DNA of 64,000 nt from an uncultured Microbulbifer sp. (GTDB lineage: Bacteria; Pseudomonadota; Gammaproteobacteria; Pseudomonadales; Cellvibrionaceae). The translations under genes were made by a program, and so were the position numbers. The stretch spans positions 90,993 through 154,992 of the forward strand of contig NZ_CANMKV010000005.1 of NCBI RefSeq assembly GCF_947498635.1, read 5' to 3'. A model generated the notes under the pieces. It ran no database searches. It was not told the DNA's origin and worked only from the letters and a program-made list of their open reading frames with translations. Of the stretch, positions 37,801-45,575 are shown one piece after another (positions within the stretch are counted from its first letter, which is position 1; each line of letters starts with the position of its first letter).

Positions 37801-39687
37801 ATGGCCAATTATTCCGCCGAAGATATTGAGGTACTCACGGGGCTAGACCCGGTGCGCAAACGCCCGGGTATGTATACCGATACTACCCGCCCCAACCACC
37901 TGGCCCAGGAGGTGATCGATAACAGTGTCGATGAGGCCCTCGCCGGACACGCCAAGAAAATTGAAGTGGTGCTGCACAAGGACCAGTCGCTCTCGGTGAG
38001 CGACAATGGGCGAGGTATGCCGGTGGATATCCACCCGGAACAGGGGCGTCCCGGTGTCGAAGTGATCCTCTCCACCCTGCATGCCGGTGGCAAATTTTCC
38101 AATAAAAACTACCAGTTCTCCGGCGGCCTGCACGGTGTGGGTGTCTCTGTAGTCAATGCCCTTTCCAAGGTGCTGGAAGTTACGATTCAGCGCGATGGCA
38201 AGGTGCACCGCATCGGCTTTAAGGATGGTGAAAAAGCTTCTGACCTCGAAGTGATTGGCGATTGCCCCAAGCGCACCACGGGCACCAGTGTACGTTTCCT
38301 GGCGGACCCGCAGTATTTTGATTCTGCCAAGTTCTCTGTGGTGCGTCTGCGCCACTTGTTGCGCGCCAAGGCGGTGCTCTGCCCCGGCCTGACGGTAACG
38401 TTTATTAATGAGCAGGATGGCGAATCCGACGAGTGGTACTACGAAGATGGCCTCAAGGATTACCTCGCCGCAGCCAATCAGGGCTGGGAAGTACTGCCGG
38501 GTGAACCTTTTGTCGGCAGTTTTGCCGCATCGTCCGAAGCCGCAGATTGGGCAGTGCAATGGCTACCGGAGGGCGGTGAGGTCACGGCCGAGTCCTATGT
38601 GAACCTGATCCCCACCGCCCAGGGTGGCACCCATGTGAATGGCTTGCGCGCGGGGTTACTCGATGCCATGCGTGAGTACTGTGAGATCCGCAATTTGCTG
38701 CCGCGTGGTCTCAAGCTGGGGCCGGAAGATATCTGGGGACAATGTTCCTATGTACTTTCTGCAAAGCTAGCCGATCCGCAGTTCTCGGGTCAGACAAAGG
38801 AGCGCCTCTCTTCCCGTGAAGCCACCGCGTTTATTTCTGGCGTTGCCAAGGATGCCTTCAGTCTGTGGCTGAATCAGCATACCGAAGACGGCGATAAACT
38901 CGCCGAATTGTGCATCGGTAATGCGCAAAAGCGCATGCGCTCTGCGAAAAAAGTCGCGCGTAAAAAAGTCACTCAGGGGCCCGCATTACCGGGTAAGTTG
39001 GCCGACTGCTCCAGTGCCGATACCTCCCGCTCTGAACTGTTTCTGGTGGAGGGTGACTCCGCCGGTGGCTCCGCCAAACAGGCACGGGATCGCGAGTTTC
39101 AGGCGATCATGCCGCTGCGAGGTAAAATCCTAAATACCTGGGAAGTGGACTCGGGAGAAATTCTTGCCAGCCAGGAAGTACACGATATTGCCGTGGCACT
39201 GGGTGTTGATCCCGGCAGTGACAACCTGGAAGGCTTACGCTACAACAAGATTTGTATCCTCGCCGATGCCGATTCCGATGGCCTGCATATTGCTACGCTG
39301 TTGTGCGCTCTGTTCTTACGTCATTTCCGTCCATTGGTGACCAATGGCCACGTCTATGTTGCTATGCCACCGCTGTTTCGTATTGATATCGGTAAGGACG
39401 TTTACTATGCGCTGGATGAGTCGGAGAAACAGGGTATTCTCGACCGTATTAGCGCGGAAAAGAAAAAGGGTAAAATCCAGGTAACCCGCTTTAAGGGCTT
39501 GGGTGAAATGAACCCCATGCAGCTGCGTGAAACCACTATGGACCCCAATACCCGCCGCCTGGTACAGCTTTATATCGATGTAGGCGATGACAGTAATCAG
39601 TTGCTGGATATGCTTTTGGCAAAGAAGCGTGCGGGGGATCGAAAGCAATGGCTGGAGAGCAAAGGTAATCTGGCGGAAGTGGGTTAA
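37801..39687 (+). CDS. parE: DNA topoisomerase IV subunit B
   Basis: ParE is the ATPase subunit of topoisomerase IV, which unlinks daughter chromosomes. The 628 residues include the GHKL ATPase motifs (VIDNSVDEALAGHA, DNGRGMPVDIHP, GGLHGVGVSVVNALS), the transducer domain, and the TOPRIM motif LVEGDSAGGSAKQARDR with the later DADSDGLH. The coding sequence is complete: its stop TAA at 39685-39687 is also the first three bases of the Tn7-like target duplication. The parC partner gene is not visible. Confidence 0.97.
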   Translation: MANYSAEDIEVLTGLDPVRKRPGMYTDTTRPNHLAQEVIDNSVDEALAGHAKKIEVVLHKDQSLSVSDNGRGMPVDIHPEQGRPGVEVILSTLHAGGKFSNKNYQFSGGLHGVGVSVVNALSKVLEVTIQRDGKVHRIGFKDGEKASDLEVIGDCPKRTTGTSVRFLADPQYFDSAKFSVVRLRHLLRAKAVLCPGLTVTFINEQDGESDEWYYEDGLKDYLAAANQGWEVLPGEPFVGSFAASSEAADWAVQWLPEGGEVTAESYVNLIPTAQGGTHVNGLRAGLLDAMREYCEIRNLLPRGLKLGPEDIWGQCSYVLSAKLADPQFSGQTKERLSSREATAFISGVAKDAFSLWLNQHTEDGDKLAELCIGNAQKRMRSAKKVARKKVTQGPALPGKLADCSSADTSRSELFLVEGDSAGGSAKQARDREFQAIMPLRGKILNTWEVDSGEILASQEVHDIAVALGVDPGSDNLEGLRYNKICILADADSDGLHIATLLCALFLRHFRPLVTNGHVYVAMPPLFRIDIGKDVYYALDESEKQGILDRISAEKKKGKIQVTRFKGLGEMNPMQLRETTMDPNTRRLVQLYIDVGDDSNQLLDMLLAKKRAGDRKQWLESKGNLAEVG

Positions 39688-39689
39688 TC
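39685..39689. repeat. left target-site duplication TAATC
   Basis: TAATC here contains the parE stop codon TAA. It is repeated exactly at 63881-63885, directly outside the two transposon ends. Confidence 0.9.
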
Positions 39690-39758
39690 TGTAAATTAGC
39701 GCAATAAGTTGAACAGTTCGACATTAACCTGAACAAATAAGCACATAAGTTTGAACAA
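39690..39758. repeat. left transposon end with three TnsB-type sites
   Basis: After the terminal TGTAAAT, three related sites follow nearly head to tail: 39697-39716 (core AATAAGTTGAACAG), 39716-39736 (GTTCGACATTAACCTGAACAA) and 39738-39758 (core ACATAAGTTTGAACAA). Their consensus, about CGNNATAAGTTTGAACAA, is the reverse complement of the sites at the other end. The close 21-base spacing is like the right end of Tn7, which also faces its target gene. Confidence 0.85.
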
Positions 39759-39795
39759 AAGCCCTACCGGTTTCGATCTGCTAGGGCTTTTTTTT
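39757..39795. terminator. bidirectional terminator inside the left end
   Basis: AAAAGCCCTA and TAGGGCTTTT flank a 15-base loop, with a long T-tract on the plus strand. It may stop parE read-through into the cargo and end the minus-strand gene at 39828. Confidence 0.85.
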
Positions 39796-39827
39796 ACTTA
39801 TTAAGCTTATCTTTGGCTCGTCTTGAA

Positions 39828-40250
39828 TTATGGGGCTGGGGAATCGCTGATAGCGCATTGATCAATGCTGTCGCAGAAGAGATAAAACGGCGATTTACTA
39901 TCGCAAAAATGACTGCGGTAGGCATCTCTATCTAGGCACATTATTGTAAAATTTCCCTTATTTCTTCTCCTATCTAGCATTGTGCGGAGCGCAAAAACTT
40001 CAGGACTTAAAGGGGGGTGCTGCTCTAGCCCAGAAAGCAATAGCAAACTAGGTTCATCTGATAGGTTGCTTTGAACCTTTTCTATGTCAAACCTTAGTAG
40101 GCGCACTGTTTGAAGGTGGCTTCTTGCCTGGGTAAAAACAAGCTCCATTGTGTTTTCTATTTGTTTTTGATCGATGATGATTGCCAGGCATCCCGAGTAT
40201 ACTCCGCTCCTGATTAGATCAAATAGTTGAGTGTATGTAACTGGTTTCAT
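39828..40250 (-). CDS. unrecognised 140-residue cargo protein
   Basis: I do not recognise this protein. It has alternating hydrophobic strands and helices (GCLAIIIDQKQIENTMELVF; PSLLLLSGLEQHPPLSP; NFTIMCLDRDAYRSHF), suggesting a small soluble alpha/beta domain. The LLLLSGLE segment is Walker-B-like, but no P-loop is present. It is the outermost gene at the parE end and reads toward the end terminator. A candidate Ter-like site overlaps its start. It is separated by 352 bases from the Tus-like operon and so has its own promoter. Confidence 0.6.
   Translation of the reverse strand: MKPVTYTQLFDLIRSGVYSGCLAIIIDQKQIENTMELVFTQARSHLQTVRLLRFDIEKVQSNLSDEPSLLLLSGLEQHPPLSPEVFALRTMLDRRRNKGNFTIMCLDRDAYRSHFCDSKSPFYLFCDSIDQCAISDSPAP
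40231..40244 (+). other. candidate Ter-like site 1
   Basis: GTGTATGTAACTGG, preceded by TTGA, resembles replication-terminator sequences of the R6K/E. coli type (as I recall them, GTGTTGTAACTA) with one additional base. It shares GTGTNNGTAACTG with the site at 42473-42485. It is a candidate only, found near a Tus-like gene. Confidence 0.35.
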
Positions 40251-40602
40251 ATCGTATGCTGGGCGTAGAAGTAGTTTAAATAGTCATGTTTTCTGACTCA
40301 CGTGCTCTAAATATTATATATCTCTTGCTAAGTCATCCACCCGCTGAATAATTTGTCCAGGAATTTGAGGTGTTCCGGCCTGCTCAGAAAGATGCTTATT
40401 GGGTGTTAATTTTCAATGGTTTATGGCTTTTTTTTCGCTATGGTCGCTATTGATTGTGATGTTGGCAACCAATTTTCCATCGTCCTGAGGCATGCTTTTT
40501 ACGCGTTTTGTCATTTTGCCGGGCTGTATGCGTTACTGTCTGTATAAAGTTAAAAACTTAGCATTCAGTTCTATATCATTTATTCGAACATGCAAACTCA
40601 AT
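40251..40602. other. intergenic region between the 140-aa gene and the Tus-like gene
   Basis: These 352 A+T-rich bases hold no convincing gene; a plus-strand open frame starting at 40492 runs antisense into the Tus-like gene and looks spurious. The region should contain the promoter of the minus-strand 140-residue gene. No strong terminator is visible after the Tus-like stop. Confidence 0.5.
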
Positions 40603-41508
40603 CTATCGATAGCGGTGCAGGCTAAGTGCAGGAATAAAAGGTTCATCATGTATGCGGGATACGCGTTGAATTCTCGGCTCTATATGATCTCGGCGAGATG
40701 GTGGTTCTCGCCATTGCAGTCGAGGAAGATTTTTCTGTGGTAGAACGACTACGCCAGATAAGGGTGTCGACTTCGTTATGCGACTTCCATTTTCAAAATA
40801 GACATAGTTCGCTCTGAGCTGCTCTTTGAGAGGAATTACTTTTACAAACTCATTGTCAGGGCATAGGGCCAAAGCTTCGACCGCAGATTCTCGTTCACTG
40901 TCAGCAAGATTTTTTGCTAGCCTTAAGGCATCCGATCTTGTTACTTTGGCTATCCTCTTGTGTGAACTGGACCATGTCCAACTAAATACATCCGTTTCTT
41001 TAGGTAGAATACGTACCTTACTGCGGCATGCTTTTAGGTCTATCTGGTTGTAAACAATTTGCTCGCGTGTGGCGAGATCAAATAATAATCTCCATGAGCT
41101 GCTTTCCAATTCATTGCGGAGCAATGTCGATATAAAGCTTCCTGGCCTATAATTGGTCGGAGCTGAGTTAATACGCTGGGCTTTTTTGGTTAAGTGAACG
41201 AAGGTGTTTTTTGCATTGTTGAAAACGCCAAACTTGTTGGCAAGTTGATCTGACGTACACAAAATGCCAGCAGTAAGAAAATTATCATATCTGTTTTCCC
41301 TGAAAATACGAGTCATGCTGTTGAGAGCAGCCAGCCTGGCAACGGTAGATCTGTGCTCCTCTTCAGATGCACCGATTGTCGGTACATAAACTGGATATGA
41401 ATTCATCTCTTCTAATGCAAGCTCTCGAATGTCTTGTGCTACTTGTATGGCAACGGAAAGGGAAGAGAAAAGTTTTTCTACTATGTCGGTTTGAGATGAT
41501 TGATCCAC
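40603..41508 (-). CDS. Tus-like DNA replication terminus site-binding protein
   Basis: The 301-residue protein shows the order of features of the Tus family: FLTAGILCTSDQLAN (cf. LPGVLCYQVDNLSQ), then KNTFVHLTKK (cf. KTTFEHIV), SWRLLFDLATREQI, FSWTWSSSHKRIAKVTR then ALRLAKNLADS (cf. FGWANKHIIKN and EVLAQLEKSL), a ANYVYFENG strand and KSTPLSGVVVLPQ (cf. CPTPLIALINRD), ending in a basic C-terminus with IPALSLHRYR (cf. RLIIPRLHLY). Length is also close (E. coli Tus 309). Tus binds Ter sites and blocks forks from one side. The comparison is from memory and distant, so DNA-binding protein of unknown type remains possible. It is the third gene of an operon with 41517-42427. Confidence 0.6.
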   Translation of the reverse strand: MDQSSQTDIVEKLFSSLSVAIQVAQDIRELALEEMNSYPVYVPTIGASEEEHRSTVARLAALNSMTRIFRENRYDNFLTAGILCTSDQLANKFGVFNNAKNTFVHLTKKAQRINSAPTNYRPGSFISTLLRNELESSSWRLLFDLATREQIVYNQIDLKACRSKVRILPKETDVFSWTWSSSHKRIAKVTRSDALRLAKNLADSERESAVEALALCPDNEFVKVIPLKEQLRANYVYFENGSRITKSTPLSGVVVLPQKNLPRLQWREPPSRRDHIEPRIQRVSRIHDEPFIPALSLHRYR

Positions 41509-41516
41509 GGTGGACT

Positions 41517-42050
41517 CTAGAGTTTATGAAAATACTTTAAATAGGTATATGTAGGGGCTAGGTAGCGACCATGCAGGTGAAAAAACGGAATGCAAACTAA
41601 TACAAATAGCGTCAATATAAATCCGATTTTTGCTGTAAGTGATGCTGACGAGAATGCGACATCAGTGCTGATTTTTAAGGCGATGGAGATTGCTGATGCG
41701 GACATTACACAGCCAAATAACAAAAGTGCCCTTTCAAGCAATGGATTCTGAGTCGCTTTACCATCCTTTTGGATATAGCGACCAACGAATAAGTGGTGCA
41801 CCTGGCGCTCATTGGGAAGCTGTTGGAAGAGCAGGTTTTGCTTTTCTCGCTGAGCGGCAGAAAGTATTATTCCGTAAAGCAGTGATTCCTCATGCCTTTG
41901 AAAATCATTAAAGCTGGTTCGCGCTGCAAATTCATTGTAGCCATCTTGCGTGGTGATCTGATTTAGCACCTTGAAAGACGAATTGAGCTTGATCATCGAC
42001 AGAAGCCGACCAAAGAGAATTAATGATGAAAGCTGCCGGAGAAATGTCAT
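41517..42050 (-). CDS. two-helix membrane protein of the Tus-like operon
   Basis: The 177-residue protein has a cytoplasmic-looking N-terminal half (residues 1-105) and two hydrophobic segments, about 108-126 (ALLLFGCVMSASAISIAL) and 140-160 (KIGFILTLFVLVCIPFFHL). I recognise no family. It overlaps the start of the XRE-type gene by four bases and is followed eight bases later by the Tus-like gene, so the three are co-expressed. Function unknown. Confidence 0.7.
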   Translation of the reverse strand: MTFLRQLSSLILFGRLLSMIKLNSSFKVLNQITTQDGYNEFAARTSFNDFQRHEESLLYGIILSAAQREKQNLLFQQLPNERQVHHLFVGRYIQKDGKATQNPLLERALLLFGCVMSASAISIALKISTDVAFSSASLTAKIGFILTLFVLVCIPFFHLHGRYLAPTYTYLKYFHKL

Positions 42051-42427
42051 TTTGCTGCAGGTTCTTTACTGGGGGATTGAAGTTCGGTCAACAAATCCAA
42101 AAACCGATTGAGCCTGTACTCCAAATCGAGTAAACGGCCTTCTTTATCTCTACAGTCGTGGTCTGCTTGGATAAAGGCTTCTCGAAGGTGTTGGATATCA
42201 CATTGGTCATTTGCCAATGTGGCGTTTGGCAGTAAGACATGAGGGCGAAATCCCAACTCGAATAGCTTATCCAGGTAGTCGGCATTGGGTACCCGCTTGC
42301 CCTGTTCGTATAAATACTGAGTACCAGGCTTAATTTCGCACACCTGTGCTACAACGTTCACCTGTAGATTTAGGCGCTTACGCTCCGAATTGAGAGCCTG
42401 CCCAAATCGTTTCCTGTCTAAACCCAT
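42047..42427 (-). CDS. XRE-family helix-turn-helix regulator
   Basis: The 126-residue protein has an N-terminal XRE/Cro-type HTH (about residues 8-60: FGQALNSERKRLNLQVNVVA, then TQYLYEQGKRVPNADYLDKL) and a C-terminal helical tail (about 75-120) likely for dimerisation. GGGAG lies nine bases before the start. As first gene of the operon, divergent from a second small HTH gene, it probably controls the 42428-42530 promoter region. Confidence 0.82.
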   Translation of the reverse strand: MGLDRKRFGQALNSERKRLNLQVNVVAQVCEIKPGTQYLYEQGKRVPNADYLDKLFELGFRPHVLLPNATLANDQCDIQHLREAFIQADHDCRDKEGRLLDLEYRLNRFLDLLTELQSPSKEPAAK

Positions 42428-42530
42428 TAAGCTAGGCTCCCACCTATCAATTAGTACATAAATATTGAAATGTGTTCGTAACTGTATAATATTGTTATGT
42501 ATGTATCAATTTAGGGTTTGGTTGCATCCC
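42428..42530. promoter_or_regulatory. divergent control region with Ter-like site 2
   Basis: The A+T-rich gap separates two divergent HTH genes. Rightward, TATAAT at 42485-42490 is a consensus -10. Leftward, TTGATA with a TATACA-like -10 is a candidate for the Tus-like operon. Near-palindromic arms TACATAAATATT (42455-42466) and AATATTGTTATGTA flank the centre. The Ter-like sequence TGTGTTCGTAACTGTA (42471-42486) lies between them, overlapping both promoters, as Ter sites do upstream of tus in E. coli. The assignments are by eye. Confidence 0.5.
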
Positions 42531-42761
42531 ATGAAATCACCCGAAGAGGTCAAGCAAGAGTTTGCCGAGCGCGGCCTCAGTATCAGTGGCTGGGCAAAGG
42601 AGCGAGGCTATTCCCAGGCTTTGGTGTACCAGATACTGAATGGGAGCCGAAAAGCTCTGCGAGGCGAGAGCCATAAAATTGCAGTAGAACTTGGGCTAAA
42701 GGAAGGCAAAACAGGCTGTTACGATGATCTGAGCTTCTATAAAGCAGAGATAATTCAATGA
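42531..42761 (+). CDS. small DNA-binding HTH protein
   Basis: The 76-residue protein (SPEEVKQEFAERGLSISGWA, then KERGYSQALVYQILNGSRKA) is a single HTH domain like the small DNA-binding proteins seen in phages and mobile elements. The start is set at ATG 42531 because the likely -10 at 42485-42490 leaves little room for the upstream ATGs (42465, 42501). It faces the XRE gene across a shared control region, a cI/cro-like arrangement. It lies upstream of the tns operon in the same direction and could regulate it. Confidence 0.72.
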   Translation: MKSPEEVKQEFAERGLSISGWAKERGYSQALVYQILNGSRKALRGESHKIAVELGLKEGKTGCYDDLSFYKAEIIQ

Positions 42762-42770
42762 CTTAGAAAC

Positions 42771-42834
42771 AAAAAACCCGACAACAATTGCTTGCTGCCG
42801 GGCTTTAGGTGTAGGTGATACCTACGGTGTCGTG
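42771..42834 (-). ncRNA. candidate small RNA, about 64 nt, upstream of tnsA
   Basis: The minus strand carries a near-consensus sigma-70 promoter (TTGACG, exactly 17 bases, GATACT) followed by about 64 bases with two hairpins. The first is GTAGGT-ATC-ACCTAC (42811-42825). The second is an 11-bp stem (CCCGGCAGCAA / TTGTTGTCGGG with G-U pairs) closed by a GCAA GNRA tetraloop and followed by six U (42771-42803), a strong terminator. No gene uses this terminator. A short structured RNA is the simplest reading; it converges on the 3' end of the HTH gene. Expression is not shown. Confidence 0.55.
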
Positions 42835-42839
42835 CTGAA

Positions 42840-42868
42840 AGTATCTCCCCTCCCTGCTGTTCCGTCAA
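42840..42868 (-). promoter_or_regulatory. sigma-70-type promoter of the candidate sRNA
   Basis: Reading leftward, the -35 is TTGACG (42868-42863) and the -10 is GATACT (42845-42840) with 17-base spacing. It points away from tnsA. Confidence 0.6.
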
Positions 42869-43014
42869 GAGCAAGCCCCCGTATATTGCCGCTAATCGAC
42901 ACCCGTCGAGGTTGGTTCGTGCCTGAAATCCAGCTTTGAACCGGGAGTAGATTGCGCGGTTGCGCCCAAAAATCATGAATTCGGCATCATTGCTCAATGC
43001 CGGGAGGTTCTTTT

Positions 43015-43662
43015 ATGCGCCGCCAGCCAGCTCGGAAGATCAAGGCTTCAGCTGTTAAAAATATATTCAAGTTTCCGTCTACCAAATCATTTGCTGAGCC
43101 CAGTCACCAGAGTTATCAGATGGTGTTGGTAGAGTCGATGTTGGAGAAAGACTACTGTTTTCATTTGGAGGCTAATCCAAACGTTCTACGTTACTTTCCT
43201 CAGCCCAAGACGTTCGTAATCAACAGTGAATTACTTAAAAACAGAGACTACACACCGGATTTTGAAGTCCATTTTCGTGGTGGGCGAAAGGCTTATGTGG
43301 AGGTTAAGAAAGATTTCAATTCTCTGGATGCTGTTTATCTGCACAAGCTGGAAATGGCTGCGATTAAAATGCGACAAGCAGGATATGAATTTGTGTGTGT
43401 CGATGAGTCTCAGATACGCATACAGCCCCTGCTGGAAAATCTTCGCAAGCTGCAACGCTATCGTGATCGATTCACGAATAACTCAGGCACCCTCATGTTG
43501 CTTCGAGATGCCGTTCCTCATCCAAAAAATTTGAAAGACCTGATTGCAAATCCTTTAGGCATACGCCTAGAGACCATCTACAAACTAATAGCCAATGGTC
43601 AAATAGCGGCAAATCTTTCAGCAGCTCACCTCTCATTGGATGCGGAGGTGCACTATGCATAG
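43015..43662 (+). CDS. tnsA: TnsA-like endonuclease subunit of the transposase
   Basis: TnsA cuts the non-transferred strands so that Tn7 moves by cut-and-paste. The 215-residue protein has the restriction-endonuclease-like core: a conserved glutamate in VESMLEKDY (residues 40/44), aspartate in YTPDFEVHF (residue 82) and the ExK motif YVEVKKD (E96, K98). A small helical C-terminal domain follows. The start is ATG 43015, with GGGAGG seven bases upstream (an ATG at 42997 lacks one). Its end overlaps tnsB by eight bases. Confidence 0.9.
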   Translation: MRRQPARKIKASAVKNIFKFPSTKSFAEPSHQSYQMVLVESMLEKDYCFHLEANPNVLRYFPQPKTFVINSELLKNRDYTPDFEVHFRGGRKAYVEVKKDFNSLDAVYLHKLEMAAIKMRQAGYEFVCVDESQIRIQPLLENLRKLQRYRDRFTNNSGTLMLLRDAVPHPKNLKDLIANPLGIRLETIYKLIANGQIAANLSAAHLSLDAEVHYA

Positions 43663-44833
43663 CCTTTCTAGGTGGATACCCGGTATTGCCCTTTGTGCAA
43701 ACTTTGATGGCCAGGACGCCATATGGATGATAAGACGGATCAACGGCCCAAATGTCACCTTGGCCAATATTGATAACAAAACTGTGTTGGTGAAGGCGCA
43801 GGCGGAGCTCGAAGAAAGCCTGGAGAATAAGACACTTCAGTTCATGGCCGATTATCGCTATAACGGTGAGATCGTATTTCAGGATCTGCCTGAGAAGTAC
43901 CAGAAAGAAACCGTTCGAAAACACGCATACGTTCGAGCTTTCCTGGATTCTGACGATCAGAAAAGATCAAAGAGGAAGCTGGAGAAAATAATCCAAGCAG
44001 TAGCCGAAAACATAGATGATAAGAAGCCACCAGCCTGGAACACTTTTAATTATTGGTTGAAACAATATTTCAACGCTGGTTGCCAAATTAAGGGCTTGTA
44101 TCCAAACGACCCAAAAAAGGGATGCAGAGATCTAAGAGTTGATCCAAGAGTTCGTGAAATAATCGATCAATCGGTGAAATTCTATTTCAAAAATGGTCAG
44201 ATTCTAATGAGTAGCATTCATCAAATGGTGGAAGCTAAGGTGCTCAAGCACAATCTGAGCAATCCAGATGATTTGTTGGTTATACCCGCGTATAGCACTG
44301 TAGCCTACCATATTAAAAAGCGAAGTTATCAGGCGTATGTCCGGGGAAGAATTGGTAAAAATAAAGCTCGTCTTGAGTGTGCAAATGTAGGTGAAGCACC
44401 GGAAACAAACCGCATACTTGAGCGTGTTGAGGCTGATCATACTCCTCTGGATATCAATGTTTTACACGATGAAACCAAAACCCTACTTGGCCGTCCGACG
44501 TTAACTATATTGATAGATCACTACTCTCGGATGGTTATGGGCTTTCAGGTTTCATTTGAAGAGCCTTCGTATGCTTCCGCCGCTATGGCAATTGGAAATG
44601 CCATATTATCTAAAAAGGATCTGCTTGAATTCTACGGCATCGAAGGTGATTGGCCCGCACATGGTGTTATGGAATTGTTAGTTGCCGACAATGGCACTGA
44701 ATTTTGGAGCGACAATCTCGATATGGCGATTAGTGAGGTTGGTTCGGTGCTTCAATATGCGCCAGTCAGAAGCCCGAATTATAAAGGTGTTGTAGAGCGC
44801 TTCTTTCTTACACATGAAAACCATGTTAATTGA
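43655..44833 (+). pseudogene. tnsB: TnsB transposase, N-terminal and catalytic part (frameshifted)
   Basis: This is the DDE integrase that joins the 3' transposon ends to target DNA. The 392 codons contain the DNA-binding HTH domains and the full catalytic triad: D260 in VEADHTPLD, D345 in LLVADNGTEF and E381 in KGVVERFF, with exactly 35 residues between the second D and the E. Just after ERFF the frame runs off into a short tail and stops at 44833. The expected continuation is in the +1 frame from 44814. GGAGG precedes ATG 43655. It is either a disabling single-base insertion, a sequencing error, or programmed frameshifting. Confidence 0.85.
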
Positions 44834-45575
44834 CTCGCTGCCTGGCAAGACAAATGGAGTTGGCAATGGGTCAGACGAATATATTGCAGAGAAAGAGGCA
44901 AAGCTCACATTATCGGAATTCAAAAAGATATTCCTTAACTGGCTTGTGAACATCTACCACCTTGAGCCTCACGGTAAAGCTGAAAGGTCACCGCTGGATC
45001 TTTGGAGTGAGTCCGCAGGTGAATTTCCAGTGGTTAAGGAAGACGTTAAGCGTATTGAAACGGCATTAATGTGTTCTGATACGCGAACTCTACACCGATC
45101 AGGTATTCAATTTGAAAACCTTGAATACAATTCAGATTCCCTGAGAGACATCTATCGGCGGGAAGGCGCTCTTGCGCTGTTGGTCAAGTATAGTCCGTTT
45201 GATATCGGCCACATTTATGTGCGGGATGATCTGAACCGAATTTATATCCGGGTACCATGCGTCAACTACAAGTATGCAAAAGGCTTGTCGATGTACGCTC
45301 ATAAGGCCATACGCAAGCGCATTAATACCACTCGGAAAAGCTACAAGGATAATGCGGTTCTGCAAAGAGCCAAGGTAGAGCTGTTTGGCGATATTGAAAG
45401 TTTGCATGAGCGTAATGTCAGGAAGAAATCGCAGGCAACCGCGAAAAAAGCTGCTCGCATTCATTCTCTGGGTATAGAGGACTTTGCGGCCAAATCCAAC
45501 TTCGATGACTCCTCACCGGTGATTATTCAGAATATGCAGTCTGAAGAAGCGACTGATGACTGGGAGGTGTGGTGA
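44814..45575 (+). pseudogene. tnsB: TnsB C-terminal part in the +1 frame
   Basis: The 253 codons begin MKTMLIDSLPGKTN, which in TnsB/rve transposases follows ERFF directly. It then has the beta-barrel (Mu-transposase C-terminal) domain (ALLVKYSPFDIGHIYVRDD) and a basic, helical tail that in Tn7 contacts TnsC. It overlaps the catalytic part by 20 bases and has no ribosome-binding site of its own, so it is not an independent gene. The TGATG at 45573-45577 couples it to tnsC. Joined, the two parts give about 640 residues, near the Tn7 TnsB length of 702. Confidence 0.85.

Noticed and set aside
41042..41060. GGTTGTAAAC as a third Ter-like site
   Set aside because: It lacks the following ACT(G/A) part and lies inside the Tus-like coding sequence; match is likely chance.
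42811..42825. GTAGGTGATACCTAC palindrome as an operator for the WYL protein
   Set aside because: It shares TACCTA with the WYL operator at 47650 but the arms are in reverse order; it is better explained as the first hairpin of the candidate sRNA.
42755..42997. 80-codon minus-strand open frame upstream of tnsA
   Set aside because: It runs through the candidate sRNA promoter and terminator, has no family resemblance and no ribosome-binding site.
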